From UBA7455 sp026713185 (GTDB taxonomy: Bacteria; Pseudomonadota; Gammaproteobacteria; Pseudomonadales; Azotimanducaceae): 64,000 bases of DNA. Location: positions 1,612,001 to 1,676,000 of the forward strand of contig OY762456.1 of NCBI GenBank assembly GCA_963665785.1. The letters are read 5' to 3'. Within the stretch, counting starts at the first letter, position 1, and the number at the start of each line of letters is the position of its first letter. The notes under the pieces are model-generated. The model was not told where the DNA came from, did not search any database, and saw only the letters and a list, made by a program, of their open reading frames with translations. Of the stretch, positions 17,170-25,830 are shown in pieces. Both the position numbers and the translations under genes were made by a program.

Positions 17170-17478
17170 TTACTGCCTTATGGTGTGCTTTTTCCTGCTA
17201 TTGATCTTCTCTTTTCGCTTTATGAGCTGTCGATCAAGCTTGTCGGCCATTAGATCAATAGCTGCATAGAGGTCTTCCGCTTCGGCGTCTGCAAAGACTT
17301 CACCGCCGTTGATTCTGATAGTTGATTCTGCCTTCTGCCGCAGCTTCTCCACACGGAGTATGACATTTATATTAGTGATTCGGTCGAAATGACGTTGTAG
17401 ACGTAACAGTTTTGTATTTGCATAATTTTTAAGCGCGTCCGTAACTTCAAGATGATGGCCACTAACATTTACTTGCAT
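17170..17478 (-). CDS. hpf: Ribosome hibernation promoting factor
   Basis: A 102-residue short-form HPF/YfiA protein that binds the 30S decoding centre and promotes 100S dimers in stationary phase. Signature segments are MQVNVSGHHLEVTDALKNY, then HFDRITNINVIL and FADAEAEDLYAAIDLMADK. The ATG at 17478 is chosen because it starts the family sequence and has ggag 8 bases upstream; the frame is open 31 codons further with no homology. It lies between rpoN and ptsN. Confidence 0.94.
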   Translation of the reverse strand: MQVNVSGHHLEVTDALKNYANTKLLRLQRHFDRITNINVILRVEKLRQKAESTIRINGGEVFADAEAEDLYAAIDLMADKLDRQLIKRKEKINSRKKHTIRQ

Positions 17479-17591
17479 AGTATTCTCCCGGTTATAGTTT
17501 CTGGCTGGACTATTTGATCCAGTGATAGATGAACACTCAGTTTTCTTGATATTGGACTGAATTTCAGGCAATAGGTTCGCAATGCAAGTAC

Positions 17592-19124
17592 CTAAAAGAG
17601 TTGTTTCCGCTCATTGGATGGTGGGATCAACAGGGATTCCCGATACTTGGCAATTGTCCGTCTTGCTACATTAATCTTCCGGTCGGCCAGCAATCCGGCT
17701 ATTTTACTGTCACTCAAAGGTTTTCCTGGATTCTCCATGGAGACCAGCTCTTTAATCAGTGCTCTTATCGCTGTTGATGAAATCTCTCCACCGTTACTGG
17801 TGCTGACGTGACTGGAAAAAAAATATTTGAGTTCGTAAACACCCGAGGGTATATGCATGTACTTCTGTGACGTTACTCTCGAGATGGTGGATTCATGCAT
17901 GTCAACTGCTTTGGCGATGTCATGCAGAACCAGTGGCTTCATAGCCTGCTCACCATATTCGAAGAAACCTATCTGGAATTCCACAATTTTTGTCGCGACC
18001 CGCAGAAGAGTATCATTTCTCTGTCGAAGGCTCTTGATAAACCACCTGGCCTCTTGCAGGTGATCTTTGAGATACATGTTGTCCCGGCTGTTATCTGATC
18101 TCTTGATCATGGATACATATTCAGGGTTGACCCGAATCCGGGGTGCTGATTTCTGGTTCAGTTCTACAACCCACCTGTTATTCCGTTTACTGACAAACAC
18201 ATCCGGTTCAATGTACTCGACTTTATTTGCAGCAATGTTGCTGCCGGGTCTCGGATTCAGCGATAGAATGAGAGACAATACCTCTTTGAGTTGAAGTTCT
18301 TTCAGACGGGTTTTTCTGGCAATCAGTGTGTAGTCCCGGTTTGCCAATTGCTGAATGTACTGCTGTACTATCGTGACAGCCTCTTGCTTCCAGGGAGTGT
18401 CGTCGGGCAAGCTGTCAAGTTGAATGGATAGACATTCACCAAGATCCCGGGCGGCGATACCCAGTGGGTCAAGATGCTGAATCAGGTGAAGAACCGCTTC
18501 AACCTCTTCAAGCTCCAGTTCCCATGTCTCCGGTGCACTTTCCATAATATCGGTCAGGGGTATCGTGAGCATTCCTTCATTGTCCAGTCCGTCAATGATA
18601 GAGAGAGCGATGAATTCATCCCTATCAGTCAATCTCAAAAGATTGATCTGTTCAAGCAGGTGTGACTGAATGGAAATGTCTTCGCTGTTTCTGTCATCGA
18701 AATAATCGTCGGTGTCGTTTGAAGACTGGAAATTAGACGCCGGAATTCCGTCGTCGAACGTATCTTCCCAGACACTATCCACTGGCAGTTCTTCAGCAAT
18801 AATGTCTGCACTGACTTCCTCACTGGTATCAGGTACTGATTCACCCTCCACTTCCGGGTCGGGCAATGGGATGTGACCTTCATCCATGGAATCCTGGTCC
18901 GTTGTCGGCTCTGCTTCGGGGGGATCAAGTGAAGTGGGTTCCTCACTTTCATTCAGTTCGTCCGGCAGCAATTCTTCGAGCATCGGATTCGAGTCCAGTG
19001 CTTCCTGAATTTCCAATTCAAGATCGGTCGTGGATAACTGCAACAGGCGGATTGCCTGCTGTAGTTGTGGGGTCATTCTCAGTTGCTGACCAAGTTTGAG
19101 TGTCAGGGTGGGTTTCATTGGCAT
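17592..19124 (-). CDS. rpoN: RNA polymerase sigma-54 factor
   Basis: Alternative sigma factor for -24/-12 promoters that need enhancer-binding activators. It has 510 residues: region I MKPTLTLKLGQQLRMTPQLQ, an acidic region II (about 50-125), the core-binding domain, HTH near 370-390, and the C-terminal RpoN box ARRTIAKYRESLLIP. All regions are intact. Two ATG codons lie two codons apart (19124 and 19118); no strong ribosome site separates them. An 11-bp perfect hairpin lies between it and lptB. Confidence 0.96.
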   Translation of the reverse strand: MPMKPTLTLKLGQQLRMTPQLQQAIRLLQLSTTDLELEIQEALDSNPMLEELLPDELNESEEPTSLDPPEAEPTTDQDSMDEGHIPLPDPEVEGESVPDTSEEVSADIIAEELPVDSVWEDTFDDGIPASNFQSSNDTDDYFDDRNSEDISIQSHLLEQINLLRLTDRDEFIALSIIDGLDNEGMLTIPLTDIMESAPETWELELEEVEAVLHLIQHLDPLGIAARDLGECLSIQLDSLPDDTPWKQEAVTIVQQYIQQLANRDYTLIARKTRLKELQLKEVLSLILSLNPRPGSNIAANKVEYIEPDVFVSKRNNRWVVELNQKSAPRIRVNPEYVSMIKRSDNSRDNMYLKDHLQEARWFIKSLRQRNDTLLRVATKIVEFQIGFFEYGEQAMKPLVLHDIAKAVDMHESTISRVTSQKYMHIPSGVYELKYFFSSHVSTSNGGEISSTAIRALIKELVSMENPGKPLSDSKIAGLLADRKINVARRTIAKYRESLLIPPSNERKQLF

Positions 19125-19144
19125 GGATCAATCATACTTCAATC

Positions 19145-19170
19145 ACCGGTTCAAGAGAACTTGAACCGGT
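19145..19170 (-). other. Perfect 11-bp stem-loop between lptB and rpoN
   Basis: accggttcaag and cttgaaccggt form an uninterrupted 11-bp stem with an agaa loop. There is no following T-run in the direction of transcription (minus strand), so it is not a classical intrinsic terminator. It could stabilise or process the lptCAB-rpoN transcript. The structure is read directly; the role is inferred. Confidence 0.6.
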
Positions 19171-19176
19171 TCTGTC

Positions 19177-19902
19177 TTACATGCGGAAATCCTGACCCAG
19201 ATACACCTGCTTAACCAGTTTGTTGGCCAGAATTGTCTCTGTATCACCCTGTGCGATGATTGATCCTTCATTGACGATATAGGCTATATCACAGATATCA
19301 AGTGTTTCGCGGACGTTGTGATCTGTAATCAGAATACCGATATCTTTTTTAGCCAGTTGAGAGACAATCAGCTTGATATCATCAACCGAAATGGGATCAA
19401 CACCGGCGAATGGTTCATCCAACAGGATAAAGTCCGGTTCAGATGCAAGGGCTCTTGCTATCTCAACCCGTCTCCGTTCTCCACCGGACAATGTCATGCC
19501 CTGATCATCTCTGATGTGGTTTATCTGAAATTCCTCGAGCAATGCCTCCAGAGAGTCTGTTCTTTGCTGTTTGGAAAGTTCCACTCGTGTTTCAAGAATT
19601 GCCAGGAGGTTACTTTCTACGGATAGTTTGCGAAACACCGAGGCTTCCTGTGGCAGATAACCAATGCCGCATCGTGCTCGCTGATGCACTGGTTGGGAAG
19701 TAATATCGATATCGTCAAGCAGTACTTTCCCGGTGTTATGACTGATTGACCCTACTATCATGTAGAAACAGGTTGTCTTGCCTGCACCATTTGGACCGAG
19801 CAGACCAACCACCTGGCCACTGGAAACAGAGATGCTGACGTCACGAACTACGTGTTTTCCGCGATAGCTTTTGGCTAGATGCTCTGCCTTGAGGATGTGC
19901 AT
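19177..19902 (-). CDS. lptB: LPS export ABC transporter ATPase LptB
   Basis: Cytoplasmic ATPase of the LptB2FGC machine that extracts LPS from the inner membrane. It has 241 residues with Walker A GPNGAGKTT (36-44), a Q-loop region YLPQEASVFRKL, the signature LSGGERRRVEIARAL and Walker B FILLDEPFAGVDP, then the switch His in LITDHNVRET. It is downstream of lptC-lptA and upstream of rpoN, the conserved order. Confidence 0.97.
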   Translation of the reverse strand: MHILKAEHLAKSYRGKHVVRDVSISVSSGQVVGLLGPNGAGKTTCFYMIVGSISHNTGKVLLDDIDITSQPVHQRARCGIGYLPQEASVFRKLSVESNLLAILETRVELSKQQRTDSLEALLEEFQINHIRDDQGMTLSGGERRRVEIARALASEPDFILLDEPFAGVDPISVDDIKLIVSQLAKKDIGILITDHNVRETLDICDIAYIVNEGSIIAQGDTETILANKLVKQVYLGQDFRM

Positions 19903-19911
19903 GGGGAACTG

Positions 19912-20445
19912 CTAATTGTTGGTGGTGTATTTAATCCTGATTCTATCATTACTGTCTGGACCACTATCGAGATTGACAATTCCCTGGTTGATGTCGTAGT
20001 CAACCAGTTCGCCAGTATATTCGTTTTCAGTTTGCTTTAATGTGGCATTTCCTGACAGATGAATTCTCTCTTCCTGAATGAAGTAACTGATTTTCCTTGC
20101 CTTGGCAGAGACAGGTTCTTTGTTGTCCGGCTGTTGTTCCAGATGTGCCTGTTGGTCGGATTCCTGATTTGATTGAGCAATAATCTGGATGACGACGCCA
20201 TCACTGCTGGTGATGATTTCAACTTCATCAGCAGCGATGAGCATGGATCCCTGACTAATGCTCACATTACCACTGTAGACTGTGGATCCCTTATTTTTAT
20301 CCACCACTGCTGATTCGGCGATTACCACTAATTCCTGGTTCTTGTCAGTACTGAGCGCCTGACTATGGTTAGCCAACAGCAATATTCCGATAATAATAAT
20401 CAACCTGGTGAGCATTATTGTTACTCGATCCCATTTTAAGCCCAT
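19912..20445 (-). CDS. lptA: LPS transport periplasmic protein LptA
   Basis: Periplasmic bridge protein carrying LPS between LptC and LptD. The 177-residue precursor has a signal peptide (hydrophobic LIIIIGILLLANHSQA, cleavage near A30) and the OstA/LptA beta-jellyroll segment SAVVDKNKGSTVYSGNVSI with AADEVEII. ATG 20445 overlaps the lptC stop (TAATG), which supports this start, although an internal ATG closer to the signal peptide core also exists. A Gln/Glu-rich loop around residues 95-115 looks species-specific. Confidence 0.9.
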   Translation of the reverse strand: MGLKWDRVTIMLTRLIIIIGILLLANHSQALSTDKNQELVVIAESAVVDKNKGSTVYSGNVSISQGSMLIAADEVEIITSSDGVVIQIIAQSNQESDQQAHLEQQPDNKEPVSAKARKISYFIQEERIHLSGNATLKQTENEYTGELVDYDINQGIVNLDSGPDSNDRIRIKYTTNN

Positions 20446-21023
20446 TATGGCATATAAACGGTGTTAACCCGCTCTTCTCTATTGGATAAAAAGACAAGCT
20501 TCTCCTGATCCAGGTGAGCCTCCATTCCGGCAGCACTTGTTGTGCTGGCATTATCATTGATGCTCACTTTAAGGTCTGTCTCTGCATATTCACGCTCCGG
20601 ATAGACGGTGAGACTCTGGGTTTTGATGTTTACGAACTGAACGTCCTGGCTTTGCCTGGACAGCAGCACATCATCCCAGAGTTCCATGACTTCCTCACGG
20701 TATATTGATTTCGAGAGTAGACGGCCATTACTGGATGAAATGGTCCAGGGAGTCCCATTTTGGGGATAGAGCATAAGGTTTGGCCTCTCCAGGATGGTGA
20801 CATCCGTTAGTGGAAAGTGGGTGAATCGGTCGGCACTGAGTTCATACTGTAACTCACCGGTATCTGCAAACTGCCTGATGGTCGCATCCAGCATATAGAT
20901 GTCGGGATCGTTGCGTTTCAATTCCTCAAGCAAGGGGTCTGTGATGGCGTCTTTGAGCAGCCAGTCAGTGGCAAATGCAATAACAAGTATGATGCAACTC
21001 AGGATTATGACTCGATTTGCCAA
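20445..21023 (-). CDS. lptC: LPS export protein LptC
   Basis: Bitopic inner-membrane protein (192 residues) passing LPS from LptFG to LptA. It has one N-terminal helix (IILSCIILVIAFATDWLL) and a periplasmic LptC domain with PDIYMLDATIRQFADTGELQ and ERPNLMLY. It is the first gene of lptC-lptA-lptB-rpoN here. In E. coli it follows yrbG-kdsD-kdsC, which are absent: only 118 bases separate it from divergent ibaG. Confidence 0.9.
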   Translation of the reverse strand: MANRVIILSCIILVIAFATDWLLKDAITDPLLEELKRNDPDIYMLDATIRQFADTGELQYELSADRFTHFPLTDVTILERPNLMLYPQNGTPWTISSSNGRLLSKSIYREEVMELWDDVLLSRQSQDVQFVNIKTQSLTVYPEREYAETDLKVSINDNASTTSAAGMEAHLDQEKLVFLSNREERVNTVYMP

Positions 21024-21141
21024 GTTTCAGCCTTGAGGGGTTGTCTGCTGTATTGTATGAGTTATCCCGCAAAAGATCATCGAATTCTCCGAATTGTTTA
21101 AGAAATCATAGTATCATGCGCTCTCTGAAAGCGGGGTACCG

Positions 21142-21378
21142 ATGAATGTCCAGGAACTGAAAAAGATCCTCTCTGAAGCACTGGAGAACTGTGAAATTGA
21201 AATACAGGTTGATGGTAACAAGGTATATCTGGACCTTGTTTCCTCTTCATTTTCCGGTTTAACCCGAGTGAAGCGGCAGCAGCTGGTCTATGGATTTCTC
21301 AAAGACAAGATCGCAAGTGGTGAGATTCATGCTGTGATGATGCGAACAGTCACACCGGAAGAAAACACCAGGAGTTGA
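21142..21378 (+). CDS. ibaG: BolA-family protein IbaG
   Basis: A 78-residue BolA-like protein. In E. coli it responds to acid and partners monothiol glutaredoxin in iron-sulfur handling. It starts MNVQELKKILSEALENCEI and ends with the helix VKRQQLVYGFLKDKIASGEIHA typical of the IbaG/YrbA branch next to murA. A cggggt site precedes the ATG. The gene is four bases ahead of murA, so the pair is co-transcribed. Confidence 0.93.
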   Translation: MNVQELKKILSEALENCEIEIQVDGNKVYLDLVSSSFSGLTRVKRQQLVYGFLKDKIASGEIHAVMMRTVTPEENTRS

Positions 21379-21382
21379 AGGT

Positions 21383-22654
21383 ATGGACCAACTGATGATC
21401 GAAGGCGGAACCAGACTCTGCGGTGAATTACGTGCCTCCGGCGCCAAGAATTCTGCATTGAAAATTTTTGCTGCAGCGTTGCTCGGGGATGAACCCGTCA
21501 CCATAAGTAACGTTCCACATCTACGCGATATAACCACGATGATTGAGTTGCTGGGTTCCCTGGGTGTTGAAGTGGTGATGGATGAAAAAATGAATATTGA
21601 GATCCACGCAAATACAATAAAGAGGTTTACCGCTCCCTATGACCTGGTCAAAACAATGCGTGCGTCCTTTAATGTTCTGGGCCCAATGCTGGCACATTAC
21701 GGTCAGGCTGAAGTTTCCCTGCCGGGAGGATGTGCTATTGGCTCCAGACCTGTCGACCAGCATTTAAGGGGGCTTGAAGCGCTGGGTGCAGAGATCGAGA
21801 TGGAAAATGGCTATGTCAAAGCCCATGCCAACGGTGGCCTGAAAGGTTCACATATCTATTTTGATTTCAGCACGGTAGGTGGTACAGAGCATATTATGAT
21901 GGCGGCAACGCTTGCCGATGGTGAGACTGTACTTGAAAATTGTGCGCGAGAACCTGAAATAGTCGACCTTGCTGAATGCCTGAACGCCATGGGTGCGAAC
22001 ATAACAGGAGCAGGAACTGACACCATTACTATCACAGGTGTCAAGTCTCTGAGTGGTTGCAGGCACAATGTCATTGCTGACAGGATAGAAACCGGAACTT
22101 ACCTGATTGCTGCCGCGGCGACGAGCGGAAAAGTTAAAATTCAGGGCGCCAAACATGATCATCTGGAAGTACTGACTGGAAAACTGAAAGAGGCGGGTGC
22201 TGAAATCTCTGTTGGCGATGACTGGATTGAACTGGACATGCAGGGTAGAAGACCCAGAGCCATCAGTCTTGTGACGGCACCTTATCCTGGCTTTCCAACA
22301 GATCTTCAAGCCCAGATCGTGGCGTTGAATTGCATTGCAGAGGGAACGGGTACTGTCAGGGAAACAATCTTTGAAAACCGCTTTATGCATGTTCATGAGA
22401 TGAAGCGCATGGGAGCTCAAATCCGGCTTGAAGGAAACAATACAACGGCGAATATCGAGGGCGTCTGTCAACTGAAAGGCGCACCGGTTATGGCAAATGA
22501 CCTGAGAGCATCCGTCAGTCTGGTGATTGCAGGTCTCATAGCGGATGGAACTACTATAATTGACAGGATCTATCACATCGACCGTGGCTATGAGCATATC
22601 GAAGAGAAGCTCAGGAATCTGGGTGCGAACATTCAAAGAACTTCGTCCGGGTGA
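21383..22654 (+). CDS. murA: UDP-N-acetylglucosamine 1-carboxyvinyltransferase MurA
   Basis: Commits UDP-GlcNAc to peptidoglycan synthesis by transferring enolpyruvate from PEP. The 423-residue protein keeps Lys22 (SGAKNSAL) and the catalytic Cys117 in LPGGCAIGSRPVDQHL, the residue alkylated by fosfomycin. A complete C-terminus follows (IYHIDRGYEHIEEKLRNLGA). Linked to ibaG upstream and hisG downstream as in Pseudomonas. Confidence 0.97.
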   Translation: MDQLMIEGGTRLCGELRASGAKNSALKIFAAALLGDEPVTISNVPHLRDITTMIELLGSLGVEVVMDEKMNIEIHANTIKRFTAPYDLVKTMRASFNVLGPMLAHYGQAEVSLPGGCAIGSRPVDQHLRGLEALGAEIEMENGYVKAHANGGLKGSHIYFDFSTVGGTEHIMMAATLADGETVLENCAREPEIVDLAECLNAMGANITGAGTDTITITGVKSLSGCRHNVIADRIETGTYLIAAAATSGKVKIQGAKHDHLEVLTGKLKEAGAEISVGDDWIELDMQGRRPRAISLVTAPYPGFPTDLQAQIVALNCIAEGTGTVRETIFENRFMHVHEMKRMGAQIRLEGNNTTANIEGVCQLKGAPVMANDLRASVSLVIAGLIADGTTIIDRIYHIDRGYEHIEEKLRNLGANIQRTSSG

Positions 22655-22658
22655 TGCC

Positions 22659-23288
22659 ATGAGCCAGTCAATTACGCTTGCAATTACAAAAGGTCGCGTA
22701 CTTCATGAAGCCCTGGATATCCTTGACAAAATCGGCATTCGACCAGAGGAAGAGATAGAGTCTTCCAGAAAAATGGTGTTTCCGACCAACAGAAATGATA
22801 TCCGGTTAATGATTCTGCGTGGCATGGATGTCACGACCTATGTTGAGCATGGTATTGCAGATCTGGGTATGTCGGGCAGGGATATCATTCTGGAACACGG
22901 AGGAAATGGGTACTATGAACCATTAAACCTTCACATCGGTCAATGCAATATGATGGTTGCTGGTTTGAAGGACGAGGGCACTTTGCCCAACCGGCTCAGG
23001 ATTGCGACCAAGTTCGTCAATACAGCCAAGCGGTTTTATGCGGAGAAAGGGATTCAGGTAGATATCATCAAACTCTATGGTGACATGGAACTGGCGCCCA
23101 TTTCAGGTCTGGCCCACAGAATTGTCGATATCGTGCAGACTGGAAATACATTACGAGCCAATGGACTTGTTCCACTCGAACTGATCGAAAAGATCAGTAC
23201 ATATTTGATTGTCAACAAGATCGCATTGAAAACAAAATTCGACAAGATTCAACCGTTGATAGATGCACTGGGCGGGGCAACCCGATGA
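22659..23288 (+). CDS. hisG: ATP phosphoribosyltransferase, short form
   Basis: First enzyme of histidine synthesis. Read from ATG 22659 it is 209 residues (MSQSITLAITKGRVLHEAL...), the short HisG(S) form that lacks the C-terminal histidine-binding domain. This form works in a complex with the HisRS-like regulatory subunit HisZ. No hisZ is in the window. The signature DLYGDMELAP-like (KLYGDMELAPISGLAHRIVD) segment is intact. The frame is open upstream over the end of murA, but that extension is not homologous. It overlaps hisD by four bases. Confidence 0.95.
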   Translation: MSQSITLAITKGRVLHEALDILDKIGIRPEEEIESSRKMVFPTNRNDIRLMILRGMDVTTYVEHGIADLGMSGRDIILEHGGNGYYEPLNLHIGQCNMMVAGLKDEGTLPNRLRIATKFVNTAKRFYAEKGIQVDIIKLYGDMELAPISGLAHRIVDIVQTGNTLRANGLVPLELIEKISTYLIVNKIALKTKFDKIQPLIDALGGATR

Positions 23289-24616
23289 TAGCCAGACTGA
23301 ATTCGACTGACCGGAATTTTACCAGTCAGCTGCAGGAGCGTTTGTTTCTGCCTGAAGAGGACCGTGAAGAAGTACTGGCTACCGTGCGTATGATTGTAGA
23401 AGACGTACGTACAAGAGGTGACGACGCAGTACTTGAACTGACTCGTCAATTTGATGGACTCACAGCCGGGTCCATTAACGAACTTGAAATTTCCAGAGAG
23501 CGTCAGCGGCAGGGGTTTGAATCCATCGATCAATCGGTGCGGGAAGCTCTGGAAACTGCTGCGGACCGGATCAGATCCTATCATCTGAAACAAAAACAGG
23601 TTTTCGGCAACGGTACCGATTGGGACTTTATCGATGATGCGGGTAATAGACTGGGGCAGTTGGTCAGAGGTATGGGGAGAGTAGGTATTTATACTCCCGG
23701 TGGAAAGGCGGCATACCCTTCTACTCTTCTGATGTCAGCGATACCGGCCCGGGTTGCCGATGTCGGGGAGATAATTCTCACTGTGCCGACTCCCGATGGT
23801 GAAGTTAACGATGCGCTACTGGCAGCTTCGTATCTGTGCAGCATTGACCGGGTTTTCACTGTTGGTGGCGCCCAGGCCATTGCAGCTCTGGCTTATGGTA
23901 CCAAGTGTATCCCGCGAGTGGACAAGATTGTTGGTCCCGGCAACATATACGTTGCGACCGCCAAGGAAATGGTATTTGGTGATGTTGGTATCGAAATGAT
24001 TGCCGGCCCTTCGGAGGTGGTGATTGTTGCTGACGGTTCAGCGAATCCGGAGTGGTTGACACTGGACATGTTCGCACAGGCTGAGCATGATGAGATGGCA
24101 CAGGCGATTCTGATCAGTCCGGATGATGAAATACTGAACCAGGTATCAAGACTACTGTCCCATCGTCTTGCGGCTATGCCACGTCAGGCTATCATCAGGC
24201 AATCTCTCGAACGTAGAGGCGCACTGTTGAAAGTCCGGAACCTTGAAGAAGCCATGGATATCGTCAACAACATTGCGCCGGAACATCTGGAACTCGCAAT
24301 ACAAGCCCCGGATGAGGCACTTGGGTTAGTCAGACACGCGGGTGCAATATTCGTCGGGAACCACAGCGGAGAAGCCGTCGGAGACTATATTGCCGGTCCC
24401 AGTCATGTTCTGCCTACCGGTGGGAACTCACGTTTTGCGTCACCGCTGGGAGTATATGATTTTCAGGTACGCAGTTCGATCATACAATGTTCTGTAGAGG
24501 GGGCAGATGCTCTCGGCAAAGATGCAGCCATAATTGCTCGTCAGGAAGGATTGCACGCTCATGCAGAGTCCGCAGAATGTCGTATGGAAGCGGGTTTCAA
24601 AACAACTCCTGACTGA
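23285..24616 (+). CDS. hisD: Histidinol dehydrogenase
   Basis: Oxidises L-histidinol to L-histidine in two NAD-dependent steps. The 443-residue protein has GRVGIYTPGGKAAYPST, PRVDKIVGPGNIYVATAK, the zinc-ligand region QAEHDEMAQAIL and the catalytic PEHLELA, all conserved. It is translationally coupled to hisG (ATGA). The hisC that follows hisD in Pseudomonas is replaced here by zapE. Confidence 0.97.
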   Translation: MIARLNSTDRNFTSQLQERLFLPEEDREEVLATVRMIVEDVRTRGDDAVLELTRQFDGLTAGSINELEISRERQRQGFESIDQSVREALETAADRIRSYHLKQKQVFGNGTDWDFIDDAGNRLGQLVRGMGRVGIYTPGGKAAYPSTLLMSAIPARVADVGEIILTVPTPDGEVNDALLAASYLCSIDRVFTVGGAQAIAALAYGTKCIPRVDKIVGPGNIYVATAKEMVFGDVGIEMIAGPSEVVIVADGSANPEWLTLDMFAQAEHDEMAQAILISPDDEILNQVSRLLSHRLAAMPRQAIIRQSLERRGALLKVRNLEEAMDIVNNIAPEHLELAIQAPDEALGLVRHAGAIFVGNHSGEAVGDYIAGPSHVLPTGGNSRFASPLGVYDFQVRSSIIQCSVEGADALGKDAAIIARQEGLHAHAESAECRMEAGFKTTPD

Positions 24617-24622
24617 AAACTG

Positions 24623-25711
24623 ATGGCATCGAACGATCCTGTTACCACTTATCGGGCAGCACTGGAATCAGGAGATTTCCAGTATGACGAATCACAGGAC
24701 CGGATGATGCGGCATCTTCAACGAGTCTATGAGGACCTGATCTCGATTTCTGAGCAGGGTAATTTTTTTTCCAGAATGTTTATCCGCACACACCATGCAC
24801 CTGTCAAGGGACTGTATCTCTGGGGTGGTGTAGGTCGTGGTAAAACCTGCATGATGGATATGTTCTACCAGTCTCTGCCGTTCAAAGAAAAAAAACGAAT
24901 TCATTTTCATAGATTCATGAAGCTGGTTCACGGTGAATTACAACGATTCCAGGGATTAAAGAATCCTCTGGAGAAAATAGCTGCCAAATTTGCTGATGAG
25001 ACACGGGTGATCTGCTTTGACGAGTTTCATGTCAGCGATATAACCGATGCGATGATTCTTGCCAACCTGCTGGACGCTTTGTTTCGACAAAAAGTGGTTT
25101 TGGTAGCCACTTCCAATGTTGAGCCGAAAAACCTCTATGAGAATGGACTGCAAAGGCGACGATTTCTCCCGGCAATAGATCTTATTGAGACGCATACGGA
25201 AGTCTTTAATGTGGACGGTACCCGTGACTATCGATTGCGGGCGCTGAAGATGAGTGAGATTTACCATTCACCATTGGATGAAATGGCAGAAATCAATCTT
25301 GAAACGAGCTTTGAGGCAATTGCTTCCGATGAGGGGGGCAGGGATGTGCAGTTGGATATAGAGAACAGGATCATCAACACACGTCGATGCGCCGACGGTG
25401 TGGTCTGGTTTACGTTTGCGGCGGTCTGTGACGGACCGAGAAGTCAGAATGACTACATTGAACTGGCCCGATTGTTCCAGACTGTTCTGCTTTCCGATGT
25501 CCCCAGACTTGAAAGTGACAATCAGGCTCGTAGATTTATCAGTCTGGTAGACGAGTTTTACGATCGGAACGTCAAGTTGATAATTTCTGCGGAAGTCCCC
25601 ATCAAGGAGTTGTATAGTGGGACATTGTTGCGATTTGAATTCCGGCGCACTGCAAGCCGGTTGCAGGAAATGCAGTCAGAAGAATATCTTTCGCGGGAAC
25701 ACCGTCCTTGA
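24623..25711 (+). CDS. zapE: Cell division ATPase ZapE (AFG1 family)
   Basis: AFG1/LACE1-like ATPase; the E. coli protein associates with the Z-ring during constriction. It has 362 residues with Walker A GGVGRGKT (68-75), HFHRFM, and Walker B VICFDEFHVSDITDA, the invariant family signature, plus ATSNVEPKNLYENGLQRRRF. It starts seven bases after hisD. The next 119 bases (25712-25830) hold no gene and no clear repeat seen elsewhere in the window. Confidence 0.93.
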   Translation: MASNDPVTTYRAALESGDFQYDESQDRMMRHLQRVYEDLISISEQGNFFSRMFIRTHHAPVKGLYLWGGVGRGKTCMMDMFYQSLPFKEKKRIHFHRFMKLVHGELQRFQGLKNPLEKIAAKFADETRVICFDEFHVSDITDAMILANLLDALFRQKVVLVATSNVEPKNLYENGLQRRRFLPAIDLIETHTEVFNVDGTRDYRLRALKMSEIYHSPLDEMAEINLETSFEAIASDEGGRDVQLDIENRIINTRRCADGVVWFTFAAVCDGPRSQNDYIELARLFQTVLLSDVPRLESDNQARRFISLVDEFYDRNVKLIISAEVPIKELYSGTLLRFEFRRTASRLQEMQSEEYLSREHRP

Positions 25712-25830
25712 TGATTGGTGAGATCCAGGAGGCTGTCCGAGAACTGTGACCGTAGCGAGGGCGAGACTGATTGAGTCATATTTTTTGGGTATCTGGAATA
25801 AAATGTCAGTCCGACTAGAGATGAAATCAC

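Noticed and set aside
25712..25830. Possible small RNA or repeat in the gap after zapE
   Set aside because: No second copy in the window and no clear terminator or stable stem was found.
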